A DNA stretch of 64,000 bases from positions 1-64,000 of the forward strand of contig CANQEV010000007.1 of NCBI GenBank assembly GCA_947595925.1, written 5' to 3'. The stretch's first letter is position 1. Every line of letters begins with the position of its first letter. The notes beneath the pieces were generated by a model that was given only the letters and a program-made list of their open reading frames with translations, was not told the origin of the DNA and did no database searches. Below are positions 1 to 9,224 of this stretch, piece by piece. This DNA comes from an uncultured Acetatifactor sp. (GTDB taxonomy: Bacteria; Bacillota; Clostridia; Lachnospirales; Lachnospiraceae). A program made the translations under genes and the position numbers.

Positions 1-69
1 AAATTTGACAAAAAAATACAGGCAATATGCGGCCTGCAAGTACTTTTTCATTTATTTAACTGTCAAACA

Positions 70-225
70 CCCGGGATCTTCACGGCAGACCTGGATCTCT
101 CCCAGCTGCGGCGGTACCGCGGGGCGGAGGTTCACGGGAACGCCTACCGCCAACCGAAGAAATACGCGCTCCTGTGCGATACGGTCGTCCGCCCTCCCTT
201 CGTCCGGGAGGACCGCCGGGATTAA
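70..225 (+). pseudogene. C-terminal remnant of a carbon-nitrogen hydrolase (nitrilase superfamily)
   Basis: Open frame PGIFTADLDLSQLRRYRGAEVHGNAYRQPKKYALLCDTVVRPPF..* resembles nitrilase-family C-termini (GIFTA.(I/L)DL..LR.YR....GNAYR.P); no upstream coding body in the window. Confidence 0.4.
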
Positions 226-342
226 GGGCGTGTACCGTGATTCGAGACAATCGTAACTTGACACAAAGGAGGATTTGCCTATATAATGGAGCATAAACAA
301 CTCTGTCATAAAGTTGCATGCAGAAAACAGGGGTAAAGAGAA

Positions 343-1182
343 GTGAAAAATATACATATTCCAACTTCGGCATTTGTCAGTATATTGATTGGAGTAATCA
401 GTTTATTGATAATTCTTGTCAACGGATTTAAGTTTTTTTCATATTATCCTCCATTGGATTTGACTAATCTTTCAGAACAAAATATGAAAATCAATCAGTA
501 TGTGGAAGGGACGATCACAGATTGTGTGACGGTCCATGCTTTGGACAGCCCGCGTGCGTCAGGAACCAGCGGTGGAGTTATCAAAGGAGTAGAAGATTAT
601 TTCTACTATACGATTCCTATCTCTGACGATCAATATATCAGAGTATTGATCACCGATGAAGAGTCCATAAAAGGAATGGAAAATATTGTGAATGGTGATG
701 CTGCGGAAGTTTCTTTTACAGGGCAGATCGCAGTCGGGGAACCGCTGAATACAGTATGGTACAATTGGAACCCGGAATTTGATCAAAGCAAAGTGGTAGT
801 CGATTATATGATCTGGCAAAAGGACCTGGGTGCAGAAAAGAACTTCTGTCGTAAGGGGTTTTTGGGAATCTTGATTGCCGCACTGATTTATTGTTTTGGC
901 GGTGGGATACAGATTGTTGAGGTTTCCCCGAAATTGCCAAAATCTGGCAAGGTTGTCCCTAATTATAATAAAGAAAACGAACTCGCGATTGCCAGAAGGA
1001 ATCTGGAGATGTATCGGGAACAGGAAACTGCATATCGTAAAAAGACGATCCCCGGCACGATTTGCATCATAATGGGACTTCCCATGGTTATGTTAAATAT
1101 ATCAGTCCTAAAGCCGGTAGGATTACTGCTTATCATCTATGGGGTCAAAAAAATGGTGGGATTTTTTTATAAATTCCAATAA
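343..1182 (+). CDS. Predicted membrane protein, unknown function
   Basis: 279 aa ORF; N-terminal TM segment (FVSILIGVISLLIILVNG) and further hydrophobic segments near the C-terminus. Confidence 0.6.
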   Translation: MKNIHIPTSAFVSILIGVISLLIILVNGFKFFSYYPPLDLTNLSEQNMKINQYVEGTITDCVTVHALDSPRASGTSGGVIKGVEDYFYYTIPISDDQYIRVLITDEESIKGMENIVNGDAAEVSFTGQIAVGEPLNTVWYNWNPEFDQSKVVVDYMIWQKDLGAEKNFCRKGFLGILIAALIYCFGGGIQIVEVSPKLPKSGKVVPNYNKENELAIARRNLEMYREQETAYRKKTIPGTICIIMGLPMVMLNISVLKPVGLLLIIYGVKKMVGFFYKFQ

Positions 1183-1356
1183 CGAATTTGCATTTAAAAT
1201 TTCCTGCTTTCTTTCTAAAAAAACGCTGCAGACCAAAATAGCGAGAGAAGAAGGTAAAATAAAAGAGTTAGAACAGGATAGTCTCACGGATATGTAAGAT
1301 TTAATTGTTTTTAAGAAAAAATCTTCCGCAACGCAGACCGTCTGCCGTCTTCGAGA

Positions 1357-1396
1357 GCAGGAAATCAATAAAAGGTTTCCTGCTTTTCTTTTTTGA
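1357..1396 (+). terminator. Intrinsic terminator
   Basis: GCAGGAAA (1357-1364) / TTTCCTGC (1376-1383) followed by TTTTCTTTTTT. Confidence 0.7.
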
Positions 1397-1404
1397 CAGA
1401 AATA

Positions 1405-1515
1405 CCAAGCAGCAAGCTTGTGATCGTCGGTAAGGCGGGGCATGAAGTAAACGCCGAAGCCCCGGAAAAGCTGGCGGAAATCCTTTGGGAATTTTTTAAT
1501 ACATGCCGCATTTAG
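1405..1515 (+). pseudogene. C-terminal remnant of an alpha/beta hydrolase
   Basis: Frame PSSKLVIVGKAGHEVNAEAPEKLAEILWEFFNTCRI* matches the catalytic-His tail pattern (GxGHxxxxExPxxxxxxxxxFF). Confidence 0.45.
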
Positions 1516-1660
1516 GTCTAACGGTCGAAAACGGAATATCGGAATGTCCGCCTGCTGCGGGAAAAACAGAAGAAAAACAAGGATTCTCCTGCTATTCGAT
1601 TGCTTTTTTGATGTCATAGAGCGAAAATGAGTTTAGAATAGCGAGCAGGAGGAACAGAGG

Positions 1661-2419
1661 ATGTATCATCTTGATAAAGAAAAATTTGGCGCCTTTATAG
1701 CGATGCTTCGAAAAGAAAAGGGTTTTACCCAAAAAGAACTGGCAGAACGGCTCTTTGTATCGGATAAAGCCGTAAGCAAGTGGGAGACCGCCATCAGCAT
1801 TCCTAATATAGATTTGCTAGTACCGCTGGCAAATTTGTTAGGGATTACGGTAACAGAATTGCTGATGTGCCGGCGGATGGAACAAAATAATGTACTGAGT
1901 TCTGCTCAAGTCGACCAGGTGGTAAAAACAGCGATCTCCTATACGGAAGAAGAAAAACAAAGGGCTTGTCACAGCAAGAAGAAATGGGGACTTGTGTATA
2001 TTCTTTCTCTGTTGACAGCCTGCTTTGAAATGGTATTTGCTTATAGGAACGGGTGTATAACGAATGGTTTGATGCTCGCTATGAGTTTGGGTGCGGGATT
2101 CGGAATCTATTTTTGCTTTTTGGCAAAGGAAAAACTGCCTGCTCATTATGATGAAAGCCGTATCTGCGCATATTCGGACGGAGCGTTTCAGATGAGCATA
2201 CCGGGTCTTGCTCTGAATAATAGCAACTGGGGAAAAATATTGACAACCGGACGCGTCTGGGCGGTCACTTTAATGCTAGGATATCCGGTGATCAGCTATA
2301 TCGAAACTATTTTTTTCACCGGTATCTTGCTGGCGATAGTCGACCTGTTCCTTGCGCTGTTTCTTACTTTGGGAGGTTTATTCATTCCGATTTATGCTGT
2401 CGGGAAAAAATATGAATGA
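1661..2419 (+). CDS. XRE-family HTH regulator with C-terminal membrane segments
   Basis: FGAFIAMLRKEKGFTQKELAERLFVSDKAVSKWETAISIPNIDLLVPLANLLGIT HTH; hydrophobic C-terminal half. Confidence 0.85.
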   Translation: MYHLDKEKFGAFIAMLRKEKGFTQKELAERLFVSDKAVSKWETAISIPNIDLLVPLANLLGITVTELLMCRRMEQNNVLSSAQVDQVVKTAISYTEEEKQRACHSKKKWGLVYILSLLTACFEMVFAYRNGCITNGLMLAMSLGAGFGIYFCFLAKEKLPAHYDESRICAYSDGAFQMSIPGLALNNSNWGKILTTGRVWAVTLMLGYPVISYIETIFFTGILLAIVDLFLALFLTLGGLFIPIYAVGKKYE

Positions 2420-2741
2420 GGGTATGAGAGCATAGTCCTGACGAGAATGAATTGGAGGAGCGTTCGAAAAAGGGAAATTAAAGTTGAAAAGAGTCCCCGA
2501 CAATATGGACAGTAACCGAAAATGGCGTGGATATTGAAAAAGCAGTATGATAATATAATGAATAAGTTTTTCATACGCCCGTACTTGCAGGTAATCCGTG
2601 TCGCTAAAGGCACAACGCAGGGCGGGCGCGTGTTCTTAACACGCCGACTTCGCACAAGTGTTAAGTCCGTTCCTGTTTTGTGTGCTGTCTATAGAAAAAA
2701 GGTTTTGTTATATTGATGTTATAAAGCTCAGGAGGTCATTT

Positions 2742-3143
2742 ATGAATATTGGAAGGACAATAAGAGAGCTGAGACAGAAAAGAGGCATTACGCAGGAAGA
2801 ATTTTCGGAAGCGCTGGGGGTATCTGTACAAACGGTTTCCCGTTGGGAAAACGGCGTCAATGTTCCGGATCTGTCGATGCTTCCTCAGATCGCCATATAT
2901 TTCAAAGTGACCACAGACTATTTGCTGGGTTTGGAAAGGAATAATACTATGGCAAAACTGATGAAAACAACAGAAACTTTTGAACTTGCTTCGAAGCAGG
3001 AGGCGGAGGAGATGGTGCTGAAATTTAAGGGCGAGAAATTTCCCGTCTTGAAAGACTATAAGATCACCGCCGAGGGCGGCAAGGTGATACTTGAGGTTAC
3101 AAAGGAATTTAACAGCGAATTGGACAGCATGAAGTTCAACTAA
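2742..3143 (+). CDS. XRE-family HTH regulator
   Basis: MNIGRTIRELRQKRGITQEEFSEALGVSVQTVSRWENGVNVPDLSMLPQIA HTH; ATG 2742 preceded by AGGAGG. Confidence 0.85.
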   Translation: MNIGRTIRELRQKRGITQEEFSEALGVSVQTVSRWENGVNVPDLSMLPQIAIYFKVTTDYLLGLERNNTMAKLMKTTETFELASKQEAEEMVLKFKGEKFPVLKDYKITAEGGKVILEVTKEFNSELDSMKFN

Positions 3144-3194
3144 TTCACAACCGACGGCAAAATCCCGCAGCGCAAACTGTCTGCCAGCGAAAGA

Positions 3195-3235
3195 GAGCAG
3201 GAGACCCCAGAACGGTCTCCTGCTCAGTGTTTTGA
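3195..3235 (+). terminator. Intrinsic terminator, possibly bidirectional
   Basis: Perfect 12-bp stem GAGCAGGAGACC (3195-3206) / GGTCTCCTGCTC (3214-3225), then AGTGTTTTGATTTT. Confidence 0.7.
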
Positions 3236-3266
3236 TTTTGCAATTCCTCCGGTCGAACCGTTTGCG

Positions 3267-4145
3267 TTACTGTGCAGCGGTCACGGAAGTGATGTGGGGA
3301 TTTACGCCCTCATACCAGTACAGGAAACCTTCCATGTCGATCACGTCCCCGATGTTCAGGGCTTTTACTGCCGCATAGACATCAGTGGTGTTGTCGCAGA
3401 GATAGGATTCAACGGTGAAGGTATAGGTGTTTCCGTTATAGGAAACATTGAAGTACAGGTCGCTTCCGTCCTCGCCGGAGCCGTCCCAGTTGTAGAGAAA
3501 TGCCATGTCATTGCCGTCCGCGTCCTTGGAAGCCTCAACAGTCATTCCCTTGAAGGAAACCTTCTCGTTCTGATGCGCGATCAGGTCGTCGGTGCCCAGC
3601 AGAGCCGTTACGTCGGTGGGCTCCGCCGTATAGGTATCTCCCTCCACGATCTCGAAAGAAGCGCCTTCCGCGATCTCGACTTCGCCGGACCACTCGGCCT
3701 TATAGCCGGTCACCTTGATCTTGGTGCCGGGCTCCAGCTTCGCGTAGTCTTCCTCGGAGCAGTTCATGTTGTAGATGAAGTAGGCGCCGTCAGGGCTCTG
3801 GGCGTAGATGGTCGCCTTGTTGTCCCACCAGGACTGCTTTGCCTGCACATAGGTCTCGATCACAACTTCGGAATCCAGTTCAGCCGCCATATACTCCTCG
3901 TGGGTCATAACGCCGGCAGCATCCTCGTTTCCGGCATCGGGGGTCTCGGCGTCTGCGTCAGTGCTTTCAGCAGGGGTCTCCACTTCTGCGGTCGTGCTGC
4001 TTTCAGGAATTTCGTTGCTTTCAACGCCAGTGCCGCCCATGGGCTCGCTGCCGTTTCCGGCGTCACTGCCGCATCCGCTCAGAGCAGTGATGCCAAGCGC
4101 AAGTGCAAGAGATACTGTTACTGCAATACGAATTCTTCTTTTCAT
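3267..4145 (-). CDS. Secreted lipoprotein
   Basis: Signal peptide with lipobox (LALGITALSGCGS), acidic Ser/Thr/Glu linker. Confidence 0.75.
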   Translation of the reverse strand: MKRRIRIAVTVSLALALGITALSGCGSDAGNGSEPMGGTGVESNEIPESSTTAEVETPAESTDADAETPDAGNEDAAGVMTHEEYMAAELDSEVVIETYVQAKQSWWDNKATIYAQSPDGAYFIYNMNCSEEDYAKLEPGTKIKVTGYKAEWSGEVEIAEGASFEIVEGDTYTAEPTDVTALLGTDDLIAHQNEKVSFKGMTVEASKDADGNDMAFLYNWDGSGEDGSDLYFNVSYNGNTYTFTVESYLCDNTTDVYAAVKALNIGDVIDMEGFLYWYEGVNPHITSVTAAQ

Positions 4146-4229
4146 AATTTTGCCTCCTCTAAATTCGTAATGTGATGTGTTATGGATATCACATAGCCAT
4201 TATACACTAAAAAATCTGGAAATCAATGG

Positions 4230-5822
4230 TTATTTGTTGTCTTTTTCTTTTCTGTTCTTCTTTCGGATGGCGCTGACGGCGACATAAGCGAGGATCAAAA
4301 CCCACGCGCCGGCGAGAGAGCAGAGCAGGGCGACGGAGGCGGCGGGAAGTTTTCCGCTTTCCTGGGCCGTCTGGTCCAGGTGGTACAGGGAGGCCGTGTC
4401 CGCGTAAAGTTTTTCAAAAAAGGCGTCGTCCACGGTTTTGTTCCGGCGCACGGCCTTTGTCACTTCCTCCACGAGCTGGCCTGCGGCGTCGCGCAGGGAA
4501 GCGGACCCGTTGAACACGGGGGTCACAAAGGTATCGTCCGCGTGTTCCAGAAGAAGTTTCGCGGCCTGGATCTTTACGGAATAATGGACGTCGTTGTCCT
4601 CGCCCATCCGGGACAGGTAATCCTGGTATTCCGGGCTGTTCTGGGCCTTTGAGGTCACGGGCACATATCCTTCCGTCTCGGAGTAGGCGGTCTGGACTTC
4701 ATTGGTCAGAAGGTACTGGGCGAAGAGCCAGGAGGCCAGGACTTCCTGCGGATCGTCTTTGTTAAAGATGCAGACGGAAGGGCCCTGGGAGATCATGCAG
4801 GGATCCTCGGGATCAAACTGGGGGATGGGCATTACGGCGGTCTCGAACCGTACCAGCTTGTCCTCGCTGATGTCCACTAACGGGGCGTCGCTTCCCATCC
4901 AGGTCGCTCCTGCGGTGGAGTCGATGGCGAAGATGCACTGTCCCGCGTTCAGGAAATTCGCGGGGTAGCTGGAGATCTTAAAGGTGGAGAAAGCGCCTTT
5001 TTTGATGTGGCCGGCTATCGTGTACAGAAGTTCCTTCGCGGTGTCGTTAAAGAGCAGGATCTGGCCGTCGTCTGTGGAATATCCGGCCTTTTTCTGCCGG
5101 AGCATCTGGATCATCATATTGTCCGTGGACTTATAGATAAAGGGGATCATGACGTTCTGGCCGTTGACTTTATAAGTGCCGTCCTGGTTTTTCTCCGTGG
5201 CGGCGTCCGCTACCTCCCAGATGAAATCCCAGGTCAGCTTGTCGGGCAGCGTATAGCCCAGGGCTTCCACATAAGTCTTGTTGACATAGCAGGCCTCCGT
5301 GGACCGCATATAGGGGATGGCGTAATGCTGTCCGTCGATCTTGCATTCCTCTAAAAACTGAGGAATGACCTCGTCCTGGGAGGGGGAGTCAAACTTCAGG
5401 GCGCTTCCCCCGAGGCCGTACTTTTCGTCCGCAAACAGTCCGTCCAGGGGGACGACGCTGTTGCTCCCGGTGAGATAAGTGGCGATGTGGTCGGGGTAGG
5501 TGATGCATACGTTTGGCGTCGTGTTCGTGGAGATATTGGTGATCACGTCGTTATAGATCCGGCCGTAATCGGTATACAGGCGCATCGTGACGGTGATATT
5601 CGGATAGAGCTTCTGAAAGTCGTCGATGGCCTTTTGGTAGATCCGGGTCTGCGTGACGTTTGTGTCATTCTTTGCCCAGAAGGTGATCTCATACTGTTTT
5701 GCAGTGTCAAATTCCTCCGGGATCTGAAAACTGTTCTGAACCCTCGCTCCGTGGCACCCTGAGAGCATGAGCAGAACGCCCAGGCCAAGGAGCAGCCGAA
5801 ATGCTTTTCTGACAAGTTTCAT
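4230..5822 (-). CDS. Sugar ABC transporter substrate-binding lipoprotein
   Basis: MKLVRKAFRLLLGLGVLLMLSGCHGA lipobox start; YEITFWAKNDTNVTQTRIYQKAIDDFQKLYPNITV is typical of family 1 SBPs. ORF track start (6041) overlaps the permease; start moved to 5822. Confidence 0.88.
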   Translation of the reverse strand: MKLVRKAFRLLLGLGVLLMLSGCHGARVQNSFQIPEEFDTAKQYEITFWAKNDTNVTQTRIYQKAIDDFQKLYPNITVTMRLYTDYGRIYNDVITNISTNTTPNVCITYPDHIATYLTGSNSVVPLDGLFADEKYGLGGSALKFDSPSQDEVIPQFLEECKIDGQHYAIPYMRSTEACYVNKTYVEALGYTLPDKLTWDFIWEVADAATEKNQDGTYKVNGQNVMIPFIYKSTDNMMIQMLRQKKAGYSTDDGQILLFNDTAKELLYTIAGHIKKGAFSTFKISSYPANFLNAGQCIFAIDSTAGATWMGSDAPLVDISEDKLVRFETAVMPIPQFDPEDPCMISQGPSVCIFNKDDPQEVLASWLFAQYLLTNEVQTAYSETEGYVPVTSKAQNSPEYQDYLSRMGEDNDVHYSVKIQAAKLLLEHADDTFVTPVFNGSASLRDAAGQLVEEVTKAVRRNKTVDDAFFEKLYADTASLYHLDQTAQESGKLPAASVALLCSLAGAWVLILAYVAVSAIRKKNRKEKDNK

Positions 5823-6694
5823 CCCTTTGTACCTCCCCTGGAAACTCCTGCCATGATCATCCGGCGGAAACACAGGAAAAGGAGGATCAGGGGCAGGGAG
5901 ATCACGACCACGGCCGCCATCATGGCCGGGATGTTCTCGCGGCCGAATCCGTTTTCCCGGATGGCCTGGATCCCGTTGGACACCAGGAAGTAATTCTGAT
6001 CGTCCGTGACCAGCCTGGGCCAAACATAGGAATTCCAGCATTCGATGGCCTTTAAGATCGTAATGGTGACGATGGTGGGACGGCAGAGGGGGATCATCAC
6101 CCGGAACAGGTATTTGAGATCGGAAGTGCCATCCACCTTGGCCGCGTAGTAGAGCTGGTCCGGGACCTGCTCGAAATTCTCCTTCAGGAGATAAATATAG
6201 AAGACCGATGTCACGGAGGGCAGGATCAGACCCGTAAAGGTATTGCGGAGGTCCAGATCGGTGACCGTGACATAGTTGGTGATGACCACCAGTTCGTTGG
6301 GGATCATCATCAGCGACAAAAAGAGCACGAAGACCAGGTTCTTTCCGCGGAAGTTCAGTCTCGCGAAGGCGTAGGCGGAAAGCACGGTCACGATCAGCAT
6401 CAGGGCCGTGGTGCCGACGGTAAAGAGAAGGGTGTTGGCAAAATATCGCGCCAGGGGCACCGCGGTAAAGGCTTCCCCGTAATTTTCCAGAGTGGGGGAG
6501 AGGGTGTACAGCTTCGGGATATATTCCGAGTTATAGGAGCCGTAGCTCTTTACGGAGGTCAGCACCATCCAGTAAAAGGGAAACAGCACCACCAGCCCCC
6601 AGAAGGCGAGAAAGAGGTAAGTGACTGTCTTCAGGACTGTGCGGCGGGCACTGTAAGAACCGCCGGATTTTTGGGTCATGATTTCTTTTTTCAT
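5819..6694 (-). CDS. Carbohydrate ABC transporter permease (MalG/UgpE-like)
   Basis: Multi-TM protein with inner-membrane signature YYAAKVDGTSDLKYLFRVMIPLCRP. Confidence 0.9.
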   Translation of the reverse strand: MKKEIMTQKSGGSYSARRTVLKTVTYLFLAFWGLVVLFPFYWMVLTSVKSYGSYNSEYIPKLYTLSPTLENYGEAFTAVPLARYFANTLLFTVGTTALMLIVTVLSAYAFARLNFRGKNLVFVLFLSLMMIPNELVVITNYVTVTDLDLRNTFTGLILPSVTSVFYIYLLKENFEQVPDQLYYAAKVDGTSDLKYLFRVMIPLCRPTIVTITILKAIECWNSYVWPRLVTDDQNYFLVSNGIQAIRENGFGRENIPAMMAAVVVISLPLILLFLCFRRMIMAGVSRGGTKG

Positions 6695-6723
6695 ATCGCA
6701 CGCTGCCTTTCTTTATGCGGAGA

Positions 6724-7620
6724 TCAGGAGAAATAGTGCACATGTTTTCTGCTGACCAGCAGGTTGATGCAGGTGATGGTCAGCACGATGGCAAAGAGCA
6801 GAATGGCGGCCGCCGACGCGTAGGAGGGATAGCCGCCGCTGTTTCCATACAGCATATCGTACACATATCCCACGATGGTGTTCATGCCGGCGGCGTTCAG
6901 GTTTGTGCCAAAGAGCGCCACCGCGTCGCTGTATGCCTTGAATGCGCCAATAAAACCGGTGATGATCAGGTACACCAGGGTGGGGGAGATCATGGGCAGG
7001 GTGAGCCGGAAAAAGATCCTGAGGCCGGAAGTGCCGTCGATCTTCGCGGCGTTATAGTAGGTCTGGTTTACCGAGGCCAGGGCGCTGGTCAGGATCAGGA
7101 TCTTAAAGGGCATGACCACCCAGATCGTGTAGAGGCACAGCACGAACATCTTCGCGGCGTAAGGGCCGTCTATAAAATCTATGGGGGTCATGCCGAACCA
7201 GCTGAGGATCAGGTTGATAAAACCGTCCGTGTAAGCGGTCTTTTTAAACAGGATCATGAACACCAGGCCCACGGCCAGCGTGTTTGTCACATAGGGCAGG
7301 AAGAAGACGGTCTGAAACAGTTCCCGCAGAGGCCGGATGGAACTCAGCCCCAGGGAGATCAGAAGGGACAGCCCCGTGGACAGGGGGACGGTGATCACGA
7401 CCAGGAGAAACGTGTTCTTTAACGCCTGCAGGAAATAGGGATCCCGCAGCACATAGGAATAGTTGCGGAGCCCGGTGCCGGTATAGGTCTGGGAGGCAAA
7501 GTTGTACCCTTCCTCCACGGAATAGATGAGAACGTCGATCAGGGGGTACACCATAAAGATCCCCAGAAACAGAACCGCCGGCAGCAGGTACAGCCAGCCT
7601 TTCAGATTTTTCTTTTCCAT
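6724..7620 (-). CDS. Carbohydrate ABC transporter permease (MalF/UgpA-like)
   Basis: Multi-TM protein with YYNAAKIDGTSGLRIFFRLTLPMISP. Confidence 0.9.
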   Translation of the reverse strand: MEKKNLKGWLYLLPAVLFLGIFMVYPLIDVLIYSVEEGYNFASQTYTGTGLRNYSYVLRDPYFLQALKNTFLLVVITVPLSTGLSLLISLGLSSIRPLRELFQTVFFLPYVTNTLAVGLVFMILFKKTAYTDGFINLILSWFGMTPIDFIDGPYAAKMFVLCLYTIWVVMPFKILILTSALASVNQTYYNAAKIDGTSGLRIFFRLTLPMISPTLVYLIITGFIGAFKAYSDAVALFGTNLNAAGMNTIVGYVYDMLYGNSGGYPSYASAAAILLFAIVLTITCINLLVSRKHVHYFS

Positions 7621-7631
7621 GAGGAGCCTCC

Positions 7632-8723
7632 TTACAAGATTCTTTCTTCCGTTTTATTGTGAAAGAGAAAGACTTTATTGGGTTTTAAGTCAAACCGTAC
7701 CTCCGCGGCATCGGGATCCGTCTGGCTCTCCGCGCTGACGATGGCCCTGATCACGGGGTTTTGGCAGGCCGGATGAGTGCAGACGACGCTGACGTCACGG
7801 CCCATCACTTCCACCCGGTCAAGGCCGCAGACAAGCGCTCCCTGGGGCGAGGGGAGGAAGCCTTCGGGCCGTATCCCCACCGTGACGTCCTGGTCGGGGA
7901 TCCCCTTCTGCTCCAGGACGGCGTTTTCACCGATGAACAGTTTTCCGCCCCGGACGCTTCCGGAAAAGGTGTTGATGGGGGGCGTTCCCAGGAACTTTGC
8001 CACGAAAAGGTTCCGGGGCGCGTCATATACCTCCTGGGGCTTTCCGATCTGCTGGATCTCGCCGTCCTTCATGACGATGATGACGTCGGAGATGCTCATG
8101 GCCTCCTCCTGGTCGTGGGTCACAAAGATCGTGGTGATCCCGGTTTCCCGCTGTATCCTGCGGATCTCCTCCCGGGTCTGCAGCCGGAGCCTTGCGTCCA
8201 GGTTGGACAGGGGCTCGTCCATGAGAAGGATCCGGGGCATTTTTACCAGGGCCCTGGCGATGGCGACCCGCTGCTGCTGGCCTCCGGAGAGTTCTCCGGG
8301 CTTTCGGTCCAGCAGGCCGTCGATCTGTACTAACCGCGCCGCCTCCTCTGCCTTTTCTCTCATCTCCGCCTTTGTGAGCCTTTCGGGCCCCTTCCGGTTC
8401 TGGAGCGGAAACAGGATGTTCTGCAGCACGGTGAGATGGGGATACAGGGCATAGTTCTGAAACACCATGCCGACCTCCCGCTTTTCCGGCTCCAGATTCG
8501 TCACGTCTTCATCCCCGAAGAAGATCCGGCCCTCCGTGGGCTTTAAGAGTCCGCACATCAGGTTCAGGACGGTGCTCTTTCCACAACCCGAGGGCCCGAG
8601 AAGTCCCACCAGTTTTCCGTCCGGAATTTCGACGTTGAAGTGGTTTACCGCGGTTACCTCCTCGGCCGCTTTCCTGCCGCGGCCGGGAAATTTTTTCGTG
8701 AGATCCTGAATTGTAACTTTCAT
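7632..8723 (-). CDS. ABC transporter ATP-binding protein (UgpC/MsmX-like)
   Basis: Walker A GPSGCGKST, LSGGQQQRVAIARAL, Walker B ILLMDEPLSNLDA; probable start MKVTIQDLTKKF at 8723. Confidence 0.9.
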   Translation of the reverse strand: MKVTIQDLTKKFPGRGRKAAEEVTAVNHFNVEIPDGKLVGLLGPSGCGKSTVLNLMCGLLKPTEGRIFFGDEDVTNLEPEKREVGMVFQNYALYPHLTVLQNILFPLQNRKGPERLTKAEMREKAEEAARLVQIDGLLDRKPGELSGGQQQRVAIARALVKMPRILLMDEPLSNLDARLRLQTREEIRRIQRETGITTIFVTHDQEEAMSISDVIIVMKDGEIQQIGKPQEVYDAPRNLFVAKFLGTPPINTFSGSVRGGKLFIGENAVLEQKGIPDQDVTVGIRPEGFLPSPQGALVCGLDRVEVMGRDVSVVCTHPACQNPVIRAIVSAESQTDPDAAEVRFDLKPNKVFLFHNKTEERIL

Positions 8724-8876
8724 AGCGTTCCTTTCATGAGAGGCGGAGGCCGGAAAGCGGTTTTGAGCGCCCCGGCTCCGGCGAAATGACATATGGAATG
8801 ATTTCCCTGCTATTATAATCGGTTCGGGAAAGGTTGGCAAGAAAAAATCTTTCAGAAAATCTTTCTGTGATTTATC

Positions 8877-8905
8877 TTGACAATCAAAGTATTCGGATGT
8901 ATAGT
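8877..8905 (+). promoter_or_regulatory. Promoter of the fab operon
   Basis: TTGACA (8877-8882), 17-bp spacer, TATAGT (8900-8905). Confidence 0.75.
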
Positions 8906-8948
8906 GTTGTCTGTAAAAACTTTGAAAATCAAAATACTTGATAATCAA
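8877..8948 (+). promoter_or_regulatory. Three FabT-like (MarR family) operators
   Basis: TTGACAATCAAA (8877), TTTGAAAATCAAA (8921), TTGATAATCAA (8938); pattern similar to known FabT boxes (TTTGAttATCAAA type). Confidence 0.65.
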
Positions 8949-8989
8949 AACAAATTAAAAAGTCGAAAAAGAAAGAGAGGTAACGGATT

Positions 8990-9223
8990 ATGTTGGAGAA
9001 ACTGATCGGCATTATCGAGGAGCAGCTGAGCGTGGAGGGCATGGAGATCACGGAAAATACCCGGTTTAAGGAGGATATGTCCGCGGATTCCCTGGATCTG
9101 TTCGAGCTGGCCATGGCCATCGAGGAGGCCTTCGGGGTGGAGATCCCCTCCGAGGATCTGGAGAGCATCACCACGGTGGGTTCCGTTGTGGAGTACCTGA
9201 AGTCAAAAGGCGTTGAGGCATAA
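8990..9223 (+). CDS. acpP: Acyl carrier protein
   Basis: 77 aa with DSLDLFELAMAIEEAFGVEIP phosphopantetheine site. Confidence 0.95.
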   Translation: MLEKLIGIIEEQLSVEGMEITENTRFKEDMSADSLDLFELAMAIEEAFGVEIPSEDLESITTVGSVVEYLKSKGVEA

Positions 9224-9224
9224 G

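Noticed and set aside
3294-4175. 293-aa plus-strand ORF
   Set aside because: Antisense to the lipoprotein with a clear signal peptide; repetitive Gly/Val/Leu composition.
6715-7422. 235-aa plus-strand ORF
   Set aside because: Lies entirely antisense to the MalF-like permease; low-complexity Gly/His/Gln/Asp composition typical of a shadow ORF in GC-rich coding DNA.
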